Shown here piece by piece: positions 34,473-45,915 of a stretch of DNA of 64,000 nucleotides. A program made the position numbers and the translations under genes. The stretch spans positions 930,001 through 994,000 of the forward strand of contig JAMPIQ010000002.1 in assembly GCA_024699855.1 (NCBI GenBank), written 5' to 3'. Source of the stretch: Aphelenchoides besseyi. Lineage: Eukaryota; Nematoda; Chromadorea; Rhabditida; Aphelenchoididae. How positions within the stretch are numbered: position 1 is the stretch's first letter; each line of letters begins with the position of its first letter. The notes below the pieces were generated by a model. That model ran no database searches. It saw only the letters and a list, made by a program, of their open reading frames with translations, and was not told the origin of the DNA.

Positions 34473-34561
34473 ACTTGTCTTGAAATTTGAAGAGATTTTT
34501 GTTTAGTTCGTTGGTTTAGACACTTTGTAATTGGTCTGCTTACTTCCAGTTAAGTTGCTAT

Positions 34562-34997
34562 TCACAAACGATTGAAAATTTCACGATGCACAATATTCTT
34601 TACTAAACAGTCACCATTATCTTGTCGGTCATTTGCTTGAGTTAAAACTTTGACTGAGTCCCATGATCGAGCTCGCGACAAAGCGACGTACAACTGACCA
34701 TGTTCGAAAACTTCGTGCTCGAGATTCAACCCAACACGTTCGAATGTTTGGCCCTGACTTTTGTTGATGGTCATTGCAAACGCCAACTTTAGTGGGAACT
34801 GTTTGCGATTCAGTTGGAACATTCCGCGGTAGTCAATTGTGTTGTTGATACGTGGAATGATGTGTCGTTCGCCAGCGTGATGTCCTGTTAATATCTGACA
34901 CTCAACTGAATGGTCATTCATTGCCAAAACCAACAATCGTGTACCGTTGCACAGTCCATCTTCTTGTGACAAATTTCGAATCAAAATCACAACCGCA
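34562..34997 (-). pseudogene. Isolated 3' fragment of a Helitron helicase
   Basis: About 143 codons matching the C-terminal end of the helicase at about 43860-44296 almost residue for residue ('VILIRNLSQEDGLCNGTR', 'HHAGERHIIPRINNTI', 'INKSQGQTFERVGLNLEHEV', 'GQLYVALSRARSWDSVKVL'). Homology ends abruptly at about 34997 upstream and at the stop downstream. The high similarity points to a recent copy or fragmentary duplication of the nearby element. Confidence 0.85.
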
Positions 34998-35178
34998 CTC
35001 CATCATAAACCGTCAAATTTCACCGCTCCAAAAATTTTTGAACAAAATAAAAATGAGAGAAAATTTGATCGGAAAATGCACGAGTTCTTTTGGTTAGTGG
35101 AATTCGGCCTTCTGTCTACGATAAACGATCACAATCTTAAGTCTGAAAAATTTATTTGTTAATCGAAAATATGAAATG

Positions 35179-37278
35179 TTAAATAATTATCGAAAGGTAA
35201 TCTCCGGGCTCTTCATACGGGTCTAAAACTTCCATGAACTCGTCGTCACTCGCAGGATCTTGCTGTTGACTGGTTGAGGTTCCGGCTTCATTTCTTGATC
35301 GTAAAGGTTTTTTCGTCTCCAATTGATCCAAATCTGCAGTCGCAAGAATTAAGTGCGTTTTCATAAAGAAATTTAACACTTTTTGTTTGTTGATTCTAAT
35401 ACAGTGCTGCTGAGCTATGTTGCCGATGCGATGCATCGATTCAGTAGCTAAATTTAAAAATTTGATGAGCAATCAATTGAACAAAATTTGAAACTCACAT
35501 TGTTCGCCATGTCGACCCCAAGTTTTGCGTTCAATCAGTTGATTTACAACATGCTTTTCGGCCATGTGCAGCTTTGATGGACGGATGTTAGATGGCATCA
35601 GGCTTCGAAAACTGGAAAACAAATCTTCAATGTCTTTTTTTCAATTGATTTTGCAGCCTTTGATCGTCAAAATTAAATTCAATCGCTGATGTCCATGAAC
35701 CAAATCTATGAAGGGAAAGTATCAGTGCTCGTTGTGGAACTGCATCTTTTTCCGTTGTATTGTCGTTGATAAATTTTACGAAAGTAAAAGCATCTCGTCC
35801 AGTTAATAAAGATGATTGTTGCCAACTACTAGAAACACCAGCGCGACGAAACCATTGGGAGCGAGTTTCTTTTGTCCATTGACGAACTACCGTATTGACT
35901 AGTCCTTGGAATACATGAAGCGGTGGAGTTACGACGTTTTTCATCGGAATTTTTAAAAGAGCATTTTCTCCTCGTTCTCGTTCAAATCCTCTTACAGCTC
36001 CTGTAGAACGATGAGTCCGTAATCCAACGTGACATAGAGGACAAAACTCTGTTGATAGAGGAGATGGAACATCGAAAAAAATTGAAATAACTTTCATGTC
36101 TCCGACGAAAAGTATTTCGACATCCATTTCACGTTCGTCCACCTTGTATTTGGGATTAGCAGCGATGTTGTTGATAAAATTGAAGAAAATTCTTCCGGCT
36201 CGTTTAAACAATTCAAATTTTTCGTCGCCTTCAAAAGCTGCTACCAGAACATAATTATTCGTTGATTGTGGTCGTTGAACTTGAGTAGGAATGTAGAATA
36301 CTAACTTGTTGAAATCTCCACTTTTATCGGCCGAAACGACGACAGTAAACTTTGTTGTTAATGCCGACCAATTTTTCTTGATAGACTCAATGACTTTAGC
36401 AAAGACAATTTCAGGTTGTTGCATCCAAGACATCAGTTTCCCGGTTTCATATTCTTCGGTCCAAAATCCACCGCATTCAGCTAAAAACTTCTTCTCGGCG
36501 TATTCGAGTTGTGAAAACGAAGGCCAATCTGAGTTTTTTGCCACAAGGTCGTATTGTCTTCTTGTCAAACGCAAAAAGCGACGAAAAATTAAACAATCAT
36601 TAACTTCAAGTTTTGGACAATCAGTTATTTTGACGATTCGGTAATCACAACCAAGAGTTTTTTGAACGGCATTTAGACGTCTCTTCTTTTCATTAGGAGT
36701 CGTAAGTTGAGTCACAGTTTTATACGGAACTCTTTGGGCAGCTCGAAGTTGACGACGAGTATGAGATCCACGTTCTTGCGATTGGCTAAGTTCTTGGCGT
36801 AGTTGATCGTTTACTTGTCCTAATTGCTGACTTGCGGTTTCTGCGTCACGAAGTTCGCGCAGGCGATCTTCCAACTCAAATTCAAGTTCACTTACACGCT
36901 GCTGTAGTTCCAAAATATTAGCCGAAATCTAAAGGAAGGTTTAATAAAAAATAAACTACAAATTCACAAGCTTCATCTTCTTGTTGTCGATTTTCACGTT
37001 CCATTCGAGCAACGCTTCGACGAATGGCTCGCTCATCGCGTGCAGAACTAGTTGGAAATTGTATATTAACAAATTCAGGTTGTCGAACAAGAATGGGAAT
37101 TATTGGTTGATCAATTTCCATCTTCAATTATTGCTTTAAAATTATCCAAAATGTTTAGTATACAAACCGGTGTTTCTTCATGATGTTCAACCATTGATGC
37201 TTGTTCTCCAACTGATCGCACATCAGATCTCATTAATCTATTTTGTCTTCCACTATATTGACTTTTAGTTCTTCTCAT
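35179..37278 (-). pseudogene. Transposon-like gene of unrecognised family, one frameshift
   Basis: Exon 1 starts at 37278 ('MRRTKSQYSGRQNRLMRSDV'). Exon 2 is short; exon 3 begins with a coiled coil ('LQQRVSELEFELEDRLREL') and a basic segment. It continues through the blocks shared with the gene at 1-1288 ('TVVVSADKSGDFNKLVFYIP', 'YVLVAAFEGDEKFELFKRAG', 'STEFCPLCHVGLRTH', 'VVTPPLHVFQGLVN'). A run of seven A (complement of T at 35635-35641) breaks the frame; with six A it runs on through 'DIEDLFSSFRSLMPSN' and a last exon to 35179. The C-xx-C/H-x2-H-like 'CPLCHVGLRTHRS' may bind zinc. Probably a mobile-element protein; no nuclease motif was identified. Confidence 0.6.
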
Positions 37279-38809
37279 CTTTACAATTTAAAAGAACGAA
37301 AATGTAATTTCAACTGAAATCGACAAAAATTGGCTGAGTAACCCTTGTTTGCATGCGAATAAGTACACTTCAAAATCAACAAAATCGAATCAAACAAAGG
37401 TCAAAATATCGAGAAATTATCGACAAACAAAAGTTACTAGATCAAATATTCTAGAAAATTGATTGAAAAAGAGTGTGATCAATCAAACATCAAAAAACTC
37501 AAAAATTTGTCGATTTGGTCACCTTTGATCAAGCATAAGTACCTTTTAAACTAACGTAAAAACGACGTCAAAAGGATTAAAATGTCAAGAATTTATAGGC
37601 GAACAAAGGTTACTGGCTTAAAAGTTGTCGCGATGCCGTGAACATTAGCTACGGCCTTAAAACGTAATCGCCCTCCTCCAAAAAAGCAGGGTGGTCGACA
37701 TTCGACGGCGAAAAAGCGGCAACAAATGGGCCGATTTTTGTGCTGTTTGTTGGCGTCCATATGAAGTCAAGACTGCTCTTTCGATTGGCAATGTTTATTT
37801 TTGCGTATAACCGCGTATTAATCGAGATTTTTGCAAAGATATGGCGACAATTGCTTTTGGTCGAAGAAGGGAAATTTGACCCAATAATTTTTCATTTTCG
37901 TTTTTTCTTGACCACTTGCTGAGCAGTAAAATTTAACAAATTTGCACTGTTTTCTGATGGAGTGCAACCGCGTTCTCCCTTCCCTCCCATTAATAAAAGC
38001 TAGTAAAGTTTGTTTGTCTGTTTGTCTGTGTGCGACCGGTTTGTGCACATTTATTCTGAAATGAGCTGTCTCCATTCCCTATAAAAAAAGTGAGGAGTGT
38101 CTGTCTGTTTGTCAACAAAAACCGACCGATTCGTGTGCACATTTATTTTCGAATGAGAGCACTCTCTTCCATGCAAGTTTTGTGTGCGGCCGTTTGGACC
38201 GTTTGATGAAAGACCATTTGTTTTTGCTTCCGTCTAAAGTGTTGGTTGCTTTCGTCTATCGTCTAAATTGTGTTGGTTCTTTTAATTGCTAATTTGTTAA
38301 CGTAAGTTTCTTAGGTCTTATCTGATTACAATCAAAACATTATTTTCAGATTTTGTTGCTTTCATTCAACGTGTAAAGAAGCTAAAGTATACGGTAAGTT
38401 TAGAAAACTCAACGGCATTATCATCTTTGATTCAAATTCAGGTTAACGTCTTTTGTCTACGTGTGGCTATTGTTCCATCAAGTGACAACGACCACTAAGA
38501 ACGTTAAACTGTTTAAGCTTCGGTTTTTATCGTAAGTCAATTCTCAATTGTTTAGTGATATTGAGTTTTTGTGTTTCAGGAAGTATACGTTGGCCATCGT
38601 TTCTTTGGTGGGCCTCACGTCTTATATTCAATTCGATTGGCCCGGTCGGATTGTCTTATCAGGGCATAGACATTCAAAGCGGTCCGGCACGCCGTCTTTG
38701 TCTTATCAGCTGAGCCACCCACATCAGAATCTCTTTACAATCAGAATTTGCTTATTATCAGAATTGTTTACTATCAGAATTTTCATTATAAAAATCTCAA
38801 ACTTACGAA
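37279..38809. other. Upstream region of Helitron copy 1
   Basis: AT-rich left part. From about 38000 come two direct repeats (listed separately), then a stretch with several donor/acceptor-like pairs (38330-38350, 38392-38440, 38530-38580). These look like non-coding 5' exons leading to the ATG at 38810. No other coding region is seen. Confidence 0.45.
38001..38165 (+). repeat. Helitron 5' subterminal repeats
   Basis: Two diverged copies of about 90 bp, each with TGTTTGTC.. then GTGCACATTTATT. A third relative lies at 45916-46010 in front of Helitron copy 2, sharing GCACATTTATTTTCGAATGA. Their repeated position ahead of Helitron reading frames suggests an element 5' end or promoter. Confidence 0.55.
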
Positions 38810-41800
38810 ATGCCGAAACGAAAGATTGAGCTGACAGATGAGGAAAAGAAAGAACGTGAAGAAGAGCGTAGGCGTAAGAACCGTGAACGAATGCGTAAAA
38901 TTCGTGCAGAACAGAAGGCAGCTAAAGGAACACAACACAAGATCACAACGGTCATTGAAACCGAAAATGAAATTCCACAAGCACCACAAACAGAAACACA
39001 AAATTCATTGATTGCAACTCTCGAAATTTCACGTCAAATGGAAGAATTGATAGTCGATGTCGAGCAACTACAAATCACAATTCAAGATGTTCTGGGGGTT
39101 TTAAGTTTCATACGCACTGTCAGTTAAGCAATCTCTGTGAAGTTGCTCGTTCCGAATGTCATTTAGCAAAAAAACAGTTACCGAACATGGAAAACACAAA
39201 CGAATGGATTGACTACGAGTCAATTATCTTCGGATTGTTGGACTTGATTGCAAATAGTCCGTTAAAAATCGGCCTTCTTTCTATGTCTTTTTGGATCAAT
39301 CATTATCGTACTGCTGAGTCGAATCCTGCAAAATACTGCATTGTGCAACCGTCAGTTCAATCAAACGAGACCGTCTATCTGTTGATTCCAATTTATGTAA
39401 ACGGTCATTATGTGTTGTCGATCATGGAAAAGACTGCGATTAGTCATCAATGTGTTTTGCACTATTGTGATTCATTACATTGTCCTGTGTCTACCGATGT
39501 CTATTCGTTGATATGTTCGATTTACAGTCAACTTTTTGCCCCATGGACAGGTTTGAATTCAAGCTCGCAAATGTTATTGAGTGACATCGGCAGTCAAGGA
39601 GATCTTCAACAAGACGGATACAATTGTGCTGCTTATGTCGTATCAAATGCTCAGAATTTCTTCGCAAACCTACAGAATCATCAATACGGTATCTTCTTAT
39701 GTCAAACAAACGAAACTGGATTCGATAAACGTTTGAATCTGTTTGACACATTGGAAGCTTTGTTCTTATCTTTTTATAATGTCCATCGAAATGACAATGT
39801 TGAATCGGTGAATCACTCGGAAGAAATCGAAGTTGTTAACGATGTAAATGCCGCTAGACGTGAGAAACGATTAAAACAATTGCGAGATAGTCAAGCAAAA
39901 AAAAAACGTCGTTTAGAAACTGATGAACAAAAATCTAAACGTTTGAATCAGCAGAAAGAACGTCAAAATGATCTACGAGCCGCTGAAACTAATCAACAGC
40001 AAACAGAACGATTAGTCAAAGACAGAGAGAAACATCAAAGTGCACGAGTTGCCGAAACTGATGAACAAAAAGCTGATAGATTGACTAAAGACAAATTGCA
40101 ACATCGAATTTCGCGAATAGCCGCACAGCAAAAACACATCCAATTAAACGTCGCTGCAATTCCGAACAATGTTCCAGTTCATCGGTTGAGCAAAATGAAT
40201 GTCGAATGTGATGAATGTCGTGCATTGCATTTTGAAGAGGAAAGAGTCGATAATAAACGAACATTTAACGACTGTTGCAATCACGGCAAAATCAATTTGC
40301 CTGAGTTACCGGAATTGCCACAAGAACTAGACGATTTGTTTACGGAAAAGCATTCAATGTCAAAAAACTTTTTAAGCAACATTCGAAAATACAACTCAGC
40401 GAATAGCTTTGCCGCTTTCAACGTTCGAATGCGATCATTTGCCAATCCCGGTCCATACTGTTTCTCGATTCAAGGACAAATCTGCTATGAAATCGATGAA
40501 AGCGTAAACGCACCCGCTGATCGAAAGTACGGCCAGTTATTTTTCTCCGATCCGGCAGAAGCAGTTGATAGACGATTGAATACAACAAATGGAACAAAAA
40601 AGGAATTAATGGAGCTGCTGGACAAGTTAATTCGAGAACACAATCCACATGCTAAAATACACATGATGATGAGCGATTTGATGAAGGAAGAAGAAAACGC
40701 TGGCAGACCGGTTGAGAACGTAAAAATGGCATTCAAAATGCGTCCCGGTTACGATGCTAATCGCTTCAATGAGCCAACAGTCGACGAAATTGGGGCCGTT
40801 TTTACATCCGATTCTTCTGGAGATATCCCCGAAATGTCCTTGGTCGTACAATTGAAAAATGAACCAACACCGCGAATTCTCAGTTCACTGAGTGCGTTTG
40901 CCACCTCTTGGTTATATCCGTTATTCTTTCCAAAAGGCACGCTCGGATGGTCAATTGATATGATCAAACAAAACACAAACAAGCAAAGCCGATTAACTCG
41001 GGCAGAATTCCACAGTTACCGATTAGCTGTTCGAAAGCACTCCAACAGTCGTATTCACTACGGAAAGAAGTTGTTCCAGCAATTCGTAGTCGATTCGTAT
41101 GTTCAAGTCGAGAGCGATCGGCATGCAATGGATTCGGTTGAATCAAAAGAAACTCAAATCAATGCACTACCACGAACTTCACGCAAGTTTGAGTAGACTC
41201 GGACAACGATTGGATCGAGACATTGGAAGAATCCATGTTTTGCCATCGACGCACTTCGGATCACCTCGATTCATGCGTGAAAATTACCAAGATGCAATGG
41301 CAATTGTTCTTAGTAACGGAAAACCGGATCTGTTCATCACGATGACTTGCGATTCATTTTGGCCGGAAATCGTTGAAACAATAAATGAATCGATCGTCAT
41401 TGGAGCAAAACAAACTGCAAGTGACCGTCCAGATATTGTTGCTCGCGTCTTTGCACTAAAAGTTGAAGCAATTATCGATGATTTGGTCAAGAAGCAAGTC
41501 TTTGGTGAGCCGAAGTGTTATGTTTACGTCACAGAATTCCAAAAACGAGGTCTACCACATATTCACTGCTTAGTAAGTCTGAAAGACGGCAAAAAGTTCT
41601 TGCAACCGGAGAACATCGACAAGTACTTCAGTGCCGAATTGCCACCAGACTCCGATCCAGAACTGTTAGAGTTGGTGAGCAAATACATGATCCATCGAGT
41701 TTGTGGTGTTCAGAATCCAAAGGCTCCATGTATGATCAACGGAAAGTGTCGACACAAGTTCCCAAAACAGTTTTTGGAAGAGACCAAAGTAAACGAAAAT

Positions 41801-44296
41801 GGCTATCCATTTCTCAAAAGACCGAACAACGACCGATTCATCGAAATCAAAAATGTGAAATATGACAACCGTCGCGTAGTTCCGTACAGTTGGTATCTTC
41901 TGAAACGCTATCGTTGTCACATCAATGTTGAAATCGTGAGTTCCATCAAGAATGTGAAGTATCTCTACAAGTACGCGTACAAAGGATACGATGCCGCTTC
42001 TCTGGAACTTCAATCTTCGGGGAACATTAATCACGACGAAATAAAAGATCACATTGACGGTCGTTACGTTGGTCCGGTTGAAGCGTGTTATCGAATTTTG
42101 AAATTAAAAAATGCACGACAAATCCCATCACGTTGAACGGCTTCCAATCCATCTCGAGAATCAACAACAGGCAGTTTACGTCGAAGAAGATTGTGATGCC
42201 GATAAAGCAAAAAAAGCAATGGAAAAAGAAACCAAACTGATGGACTTTTTCAAATTGAACGAACGAGATGTAAATGCTCGAAAGTTGTTGTACTCGGAGA
42301 TACCAACTCACTACACCTGGAAATCACTGAAAGTTCAAAACAATCAAACCGATGAAACAATCACTCACTGGGAACAACGAGTCAGAAGCAGCAAAACCGT
42401 CGGTCGAATGTACGCGATTAGTCCGAGTCAAGGCGATTTGTGGCATTTGCGACTTCTTCTTCAACACGTTAGAGGAGCTCAAAGTTTCAAGGAATTGCGC
42501 ACGGTTAACGGAATTGAGTATCAAAATAACGGAGAAGCATGTTTGAAATTGGGACTTATTGAAGATGACGAAGAGTACATCAAATGCATGCAAGAAGCAG
42601 TTCAGGTGTTGATGCCGAGAAGATTGCGAACCCTATTTGCCAACATCCTCATTCACTGCAATCCTGCTGATCCAAAGACTTTGTGGGAAATGTTCAAAAA
42701 TGATCTCAGCGACGATTTCAATCGTCACTTGAAAGATCGATCGAAAGCGATTGCAAAAGCATACCAACGAATTGACACGATTCTGCAGCGAGAAAACAGA
42801 TCCATCAAAGACTTCCCATCAATGGACGCTGTTGAGGACATCGAAGAGATTGAGGACACAATCGATCACGACCAGGAACTTGAAGCCGCAAAAGAGTTGT
42901 ACGAAACCTTGAACGCCGAACAAAAAATTGTTGTTGACAAAGTTCTCGCCGCTCTTCAAAGTTCCCAAATTGATGGAAAGCCGAAGTGTTTCTTTGTAGA
43001 TGGTCTAGGCGGAACCGGCAAGACTTACGTCTACAAAACACTGTGCCATTTTGTCAACGGAAAAACAAGAAGAAATTCTCGGCCTGTGCATTCACTGGAA
43101 TCGCAGCTTTGTTGTTACCAAATGGCAAAACATGTCACAAAACTTTTGGTCTTGGAGTTCCGCTTGAACGTGATTCGAATTCAAACTTGACAGCAACAAG
43201 TCGTGGTGGTAAAATGTTGATGAATGCTGATATTATTATCTGGGACGAAGCACCAATGGCCCCTCGCTATGCACTGGAAATAGCCGACCGCAAACTTCAG
43301 GAATTAATGAACACCGTTTTACCGTTTGGAGGCAAAATCATGGTTCTTGGAGGCGATTTCCGTCAAATTCTGCCAATTTTGAAATACGGCACAGTCAGCG
43401 AAACGATCAATTTGTCCATTTGTTCATCAAAACTGTGGAAATATTTCGAGCAATTGAAATTAACGAAAAACATGCGAACAAAACCGAACGAAGTTCAATT
43501 CGCTGATTTCCTCAAACAAGTCGGAGAAGGAACTTTGAATGACAAGAACGAAACGATCGAATTGTCAACACACTGCTTACTTGAACAGAACTTAGAACAA
43601 GAGATCTTCGGCGTGTTAATAGAAAAAAAGAAGTTTAAGGAAATGGGAAACTCGGCGATTTTGGTATCAAAACACATTGGCGTAAACGAATCGAATGAAA
43701 AAGTCTTGAATATGTTAGAGGGTCAAACAAAAATTTATCTCTCAATTGACACTGCCATGGATGCTGAGAACTGTGATGATCAAACTTTGCTGCTACCAGA
43801 GTATCTGAACATGATTGAAGACGCATCACTACCAGCTCATAAATTGGAGTTGAAGAAAAATGCGGTTGTGATTTTGATTCGAAATTTGTCACAAGAAGAC
43901 GGTTTGTGCAATGGAACACGAATGTTGGTCGCTGAAATGAACAACCACTCGATCGAATGCGAGATTCTTACGGGACATCATGCTGGTGAACGTCACATCA
44001 TTCCACGAATTAACAACACAATTACATATCACAATGTGTTTCAATTAAACCGCAAGCAGTTCCCATTGAAATTGGCATTTGCTATGACAATCAACAAGAG
44101 TCAAGGCCAAACTTTCGAACGAGTTGGGCTGAATCTCGAGCATGAAGTCTTTGAGCACGGTCAGTTGTACGTGGCTTTGTCACGAGCACGATCTTGGGAT
44201 TCAGTGAAAGCTCTCGTTCCATCAAAAGATCAACAAACTTCTTCGAACTGTTTTGTTAAGAACATCGTTCATCGCGAAATCTTTAAAAGATTGTGA
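38810..44296 (+). pseudogene. Helitron transposase: C48-like protease + Rep (HUH) + helicase, four frameshifts
   Basis: Starts with a basic helix ('MPKRKIELTDEEKKERE'). An Ulp1/C48-like cysteine protease follows (39187-39780) with His in 'NGHYVLSI', Asp in 'HYCDSLH', Gln in 'GDLQQDGYNC' and the Cys. A Cys-rich segment comes next ('CDECRALHFEEERV'), then the Helitron Rep domain with HUH motif 'GLPHIHCL' and 'KYLYKYAYKG' tyrosines. The SF1B helicase has Walker A 'GLGGTGKTYVYK', 'WDEAPMA', and the C-terminal 'INKSQGQTFERVGL'. Frame changes are at 39094-39098 (G run), about 41120, 42106-42111 (A run) and 43061-43065 (A run). Between them the frames are long and unbroken, so decay is slight. Rolling-circle transposition is the family's role. 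Confidence 0.85.
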
Positions 44297-44715
44297 AAAC
44301 AATTTGTGTGCACATAAATGTTTGATGAGAAAGATACGCAGAACAATAAATGAAGTGAAATACAATGGTTTGGAAGAAAGACTACGATCATTAAGTAATG
44401 GAAAAAAACACGATTTGCCGCTGCATAACTTTTCTATTCATCAAGAACTTTCAATACAACGAATACTTCTTTTCAATGTTGTGTTGTCTATTTCGGCAAG
44501 AATTTTACTTTCAAATTTTACTGATTGGCAGCAAATCAAAAGTTTGCTCACATTGCTGCAACAAAGTGATTTTTAAGCTCACCGTCTGGAACTCACTCTC
44601 TCACGCAATTGCGCAACAGAAAAATTTCGACCGTATAAAAGCTCGTTGAAATCGAAATTTTGCTCATTCGATTGTTTCTTCTTTCAACAGTCGGTTGTTC
44701 CTTTTGGTTTCGATC

Positions 44716-45633
44716 ATGTCTCTTATCTCGGCGTCGTCGTTAGTCACAGGAGTTGTAGCGGGCTCAATTGTTGATGAACTGTTTGGTACGATTGGAGATG
44801 TTCAGAAAGCGCGAAAGGTGGGTCGAGGACCCGAATCCGAACGAAAGTTGCTATTCAAATTGGATCTTCATTTGGATACGGGATTTGCTGAGTGTGTCGC
44901 GTGGTCTAAAGCGGCCGAAACGTTCGACAAGATGGATTTGAAGACCGGCCAAGTAAGTCCTTATTGTATTTGAAAGTAGCAACTCATCTTTTAATGTTTA
45001 GATTATTCGAGTTGAAATGGTCACTGTTATTTCGTACAAGTCGCCGATTTATGCACGTGGATTGGGTGTTCAGCTCAAGCTAGATGAGAGCAGCAGCATC
45101 GAAATCGTAGGCTCAGGAAAATTCCCGACCATCGAAGACAACAAGACCAAGTACTTGGAGTGCGCGCTTAAAGAGTTGGTTAGTGTTCCCGAAAACACCA
45201 AAATTCGTACGCTTTTCACATAGTTATTGTTTGCCATTAATCTTTTTAGTTCTCAACGACGTCTTCTTGAAAGTAGTTCCTCGTCGAATGGCTTCTCCAA
45301 TAAATATGGGCGAAATGCGCGGAAGTTTGGCTGATCAAGAGCAAACATCGATACCAATTCGTGTTTTGGATCCGAACGGCGATTGGACCAAATTCAAGCG
45401 ATTGGAGGCTGTGCAGGTTACTGGAGTTTTAAAAAAGAATGGTTCGGTGTTTTTCGCTCTTTACTAATTGCCATTTTGTTTAAGATATTGTGGTCCAATC
45501 GATCGAGAACATTATCGTTCGTGATGCGCCTCCGATCTCTGTAACTGAAGCGGCGTTGGCAATCAATACGCCATTTGGATCGAAACGCCCAATTGTGGAC
45601 AAAAACGAAGATTCGCCACCATTTAAAATTTAA
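44716..45633 (+). CDS. RPA1-like single-stranded DNA-binding OB-fold protein
   Basis: Four exons join from ATG 44716 (after a TTTCAACAG acceptor) to 45633, about 265 residues. 'LLFKLDLHLDTGFAECVAWS' then 'AETFDKMDLKTGQIIRVEMV' matches the pattern of the RPA70 DNA-binding domain B OB fold ('LFSVDLxD..GEIRATAF...Y..I..GKVY'). A second conserved part ('PIRVLDPNGDWTKFKRLEA', 'VQVTGVLKKNDIVVQSIENI') may be another OB strand set. The C-terminus is short. RPA-like genes are known passengers of plant and some animal Helitrons. Here it lies downstream of a Helitron transposase and upstream of a hairpin terminus. A host RPA paralogue such as a nematode rpa-4-like gene is the alternative. Confidence 0.65.
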
Positions 45634-45865
45634 TTGATTGTTGTGTTAACCGTTTTATTTAATAAATGATTGTTTTTAACCATTTTTGTTTGGATATTGT
45701 AAAAGATAAATGAAACTGCAATGTCTTGGTTTGAAACGACTGCATTAGTCACGAATATCCCATTAAATTGTTGGTTATAAGAAACATAAAAGAATATGAT
45801 AAGAAGAATTTGTTAAGTTCTCTACTAATGTAACGTTGATACTCTTTGTAAAACAATTAGAAGGA

Positions 45866-45898
45866 GGCCCCCCCGAAGGGGGGCCGACCTGCTACTTG
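45866..45898 (+). other. Candidate 3' terminus of Helitron copy 1
   Basis: Eight-base stem GGCCCCCC/GGGGGGCC with CGAA loop, then GACC-TGCTA-CTTG and a following T. Helitrons usually end in a hairpin shortly before CTRR and insert 5' to T. The CTTG departs from CTRR at one base. Confidence 0.45.
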
Positions 45899-45915
45899 TA
45901 ATATTGAAAAACTGA

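Larger units (their letters stand above)
38001..45898 (+). mobile_element. Helitron copy 1 (limits inferred)
   Basis: Contains the 5' repeats, the C48-Rep-helicase coding region (38810-44296), the RPA-like gene (44716-45633) and a candidate 3' terminus: 8-bp hairpin (45866-45885), GACC, five bases, CTTG followed by T. The 3' layout matches that of copy 3 (59193-59219) base for base in spacing. The 5' TC terminus was not located, so the left limit is approximate. Inclusion of the RPA-like gene rests on the 3' hairpin being the true end. Confidence 0.5.

Noticed and set aside
45845..45885. Minus-strand Helitron end (hairpin then CTAA-T)
   Set aside because: Possible by motif, but no minus-strand Helitron coding region lies upstream of it; the plus-strand reading also has the GACC-N5 spacing shared with copy 3.
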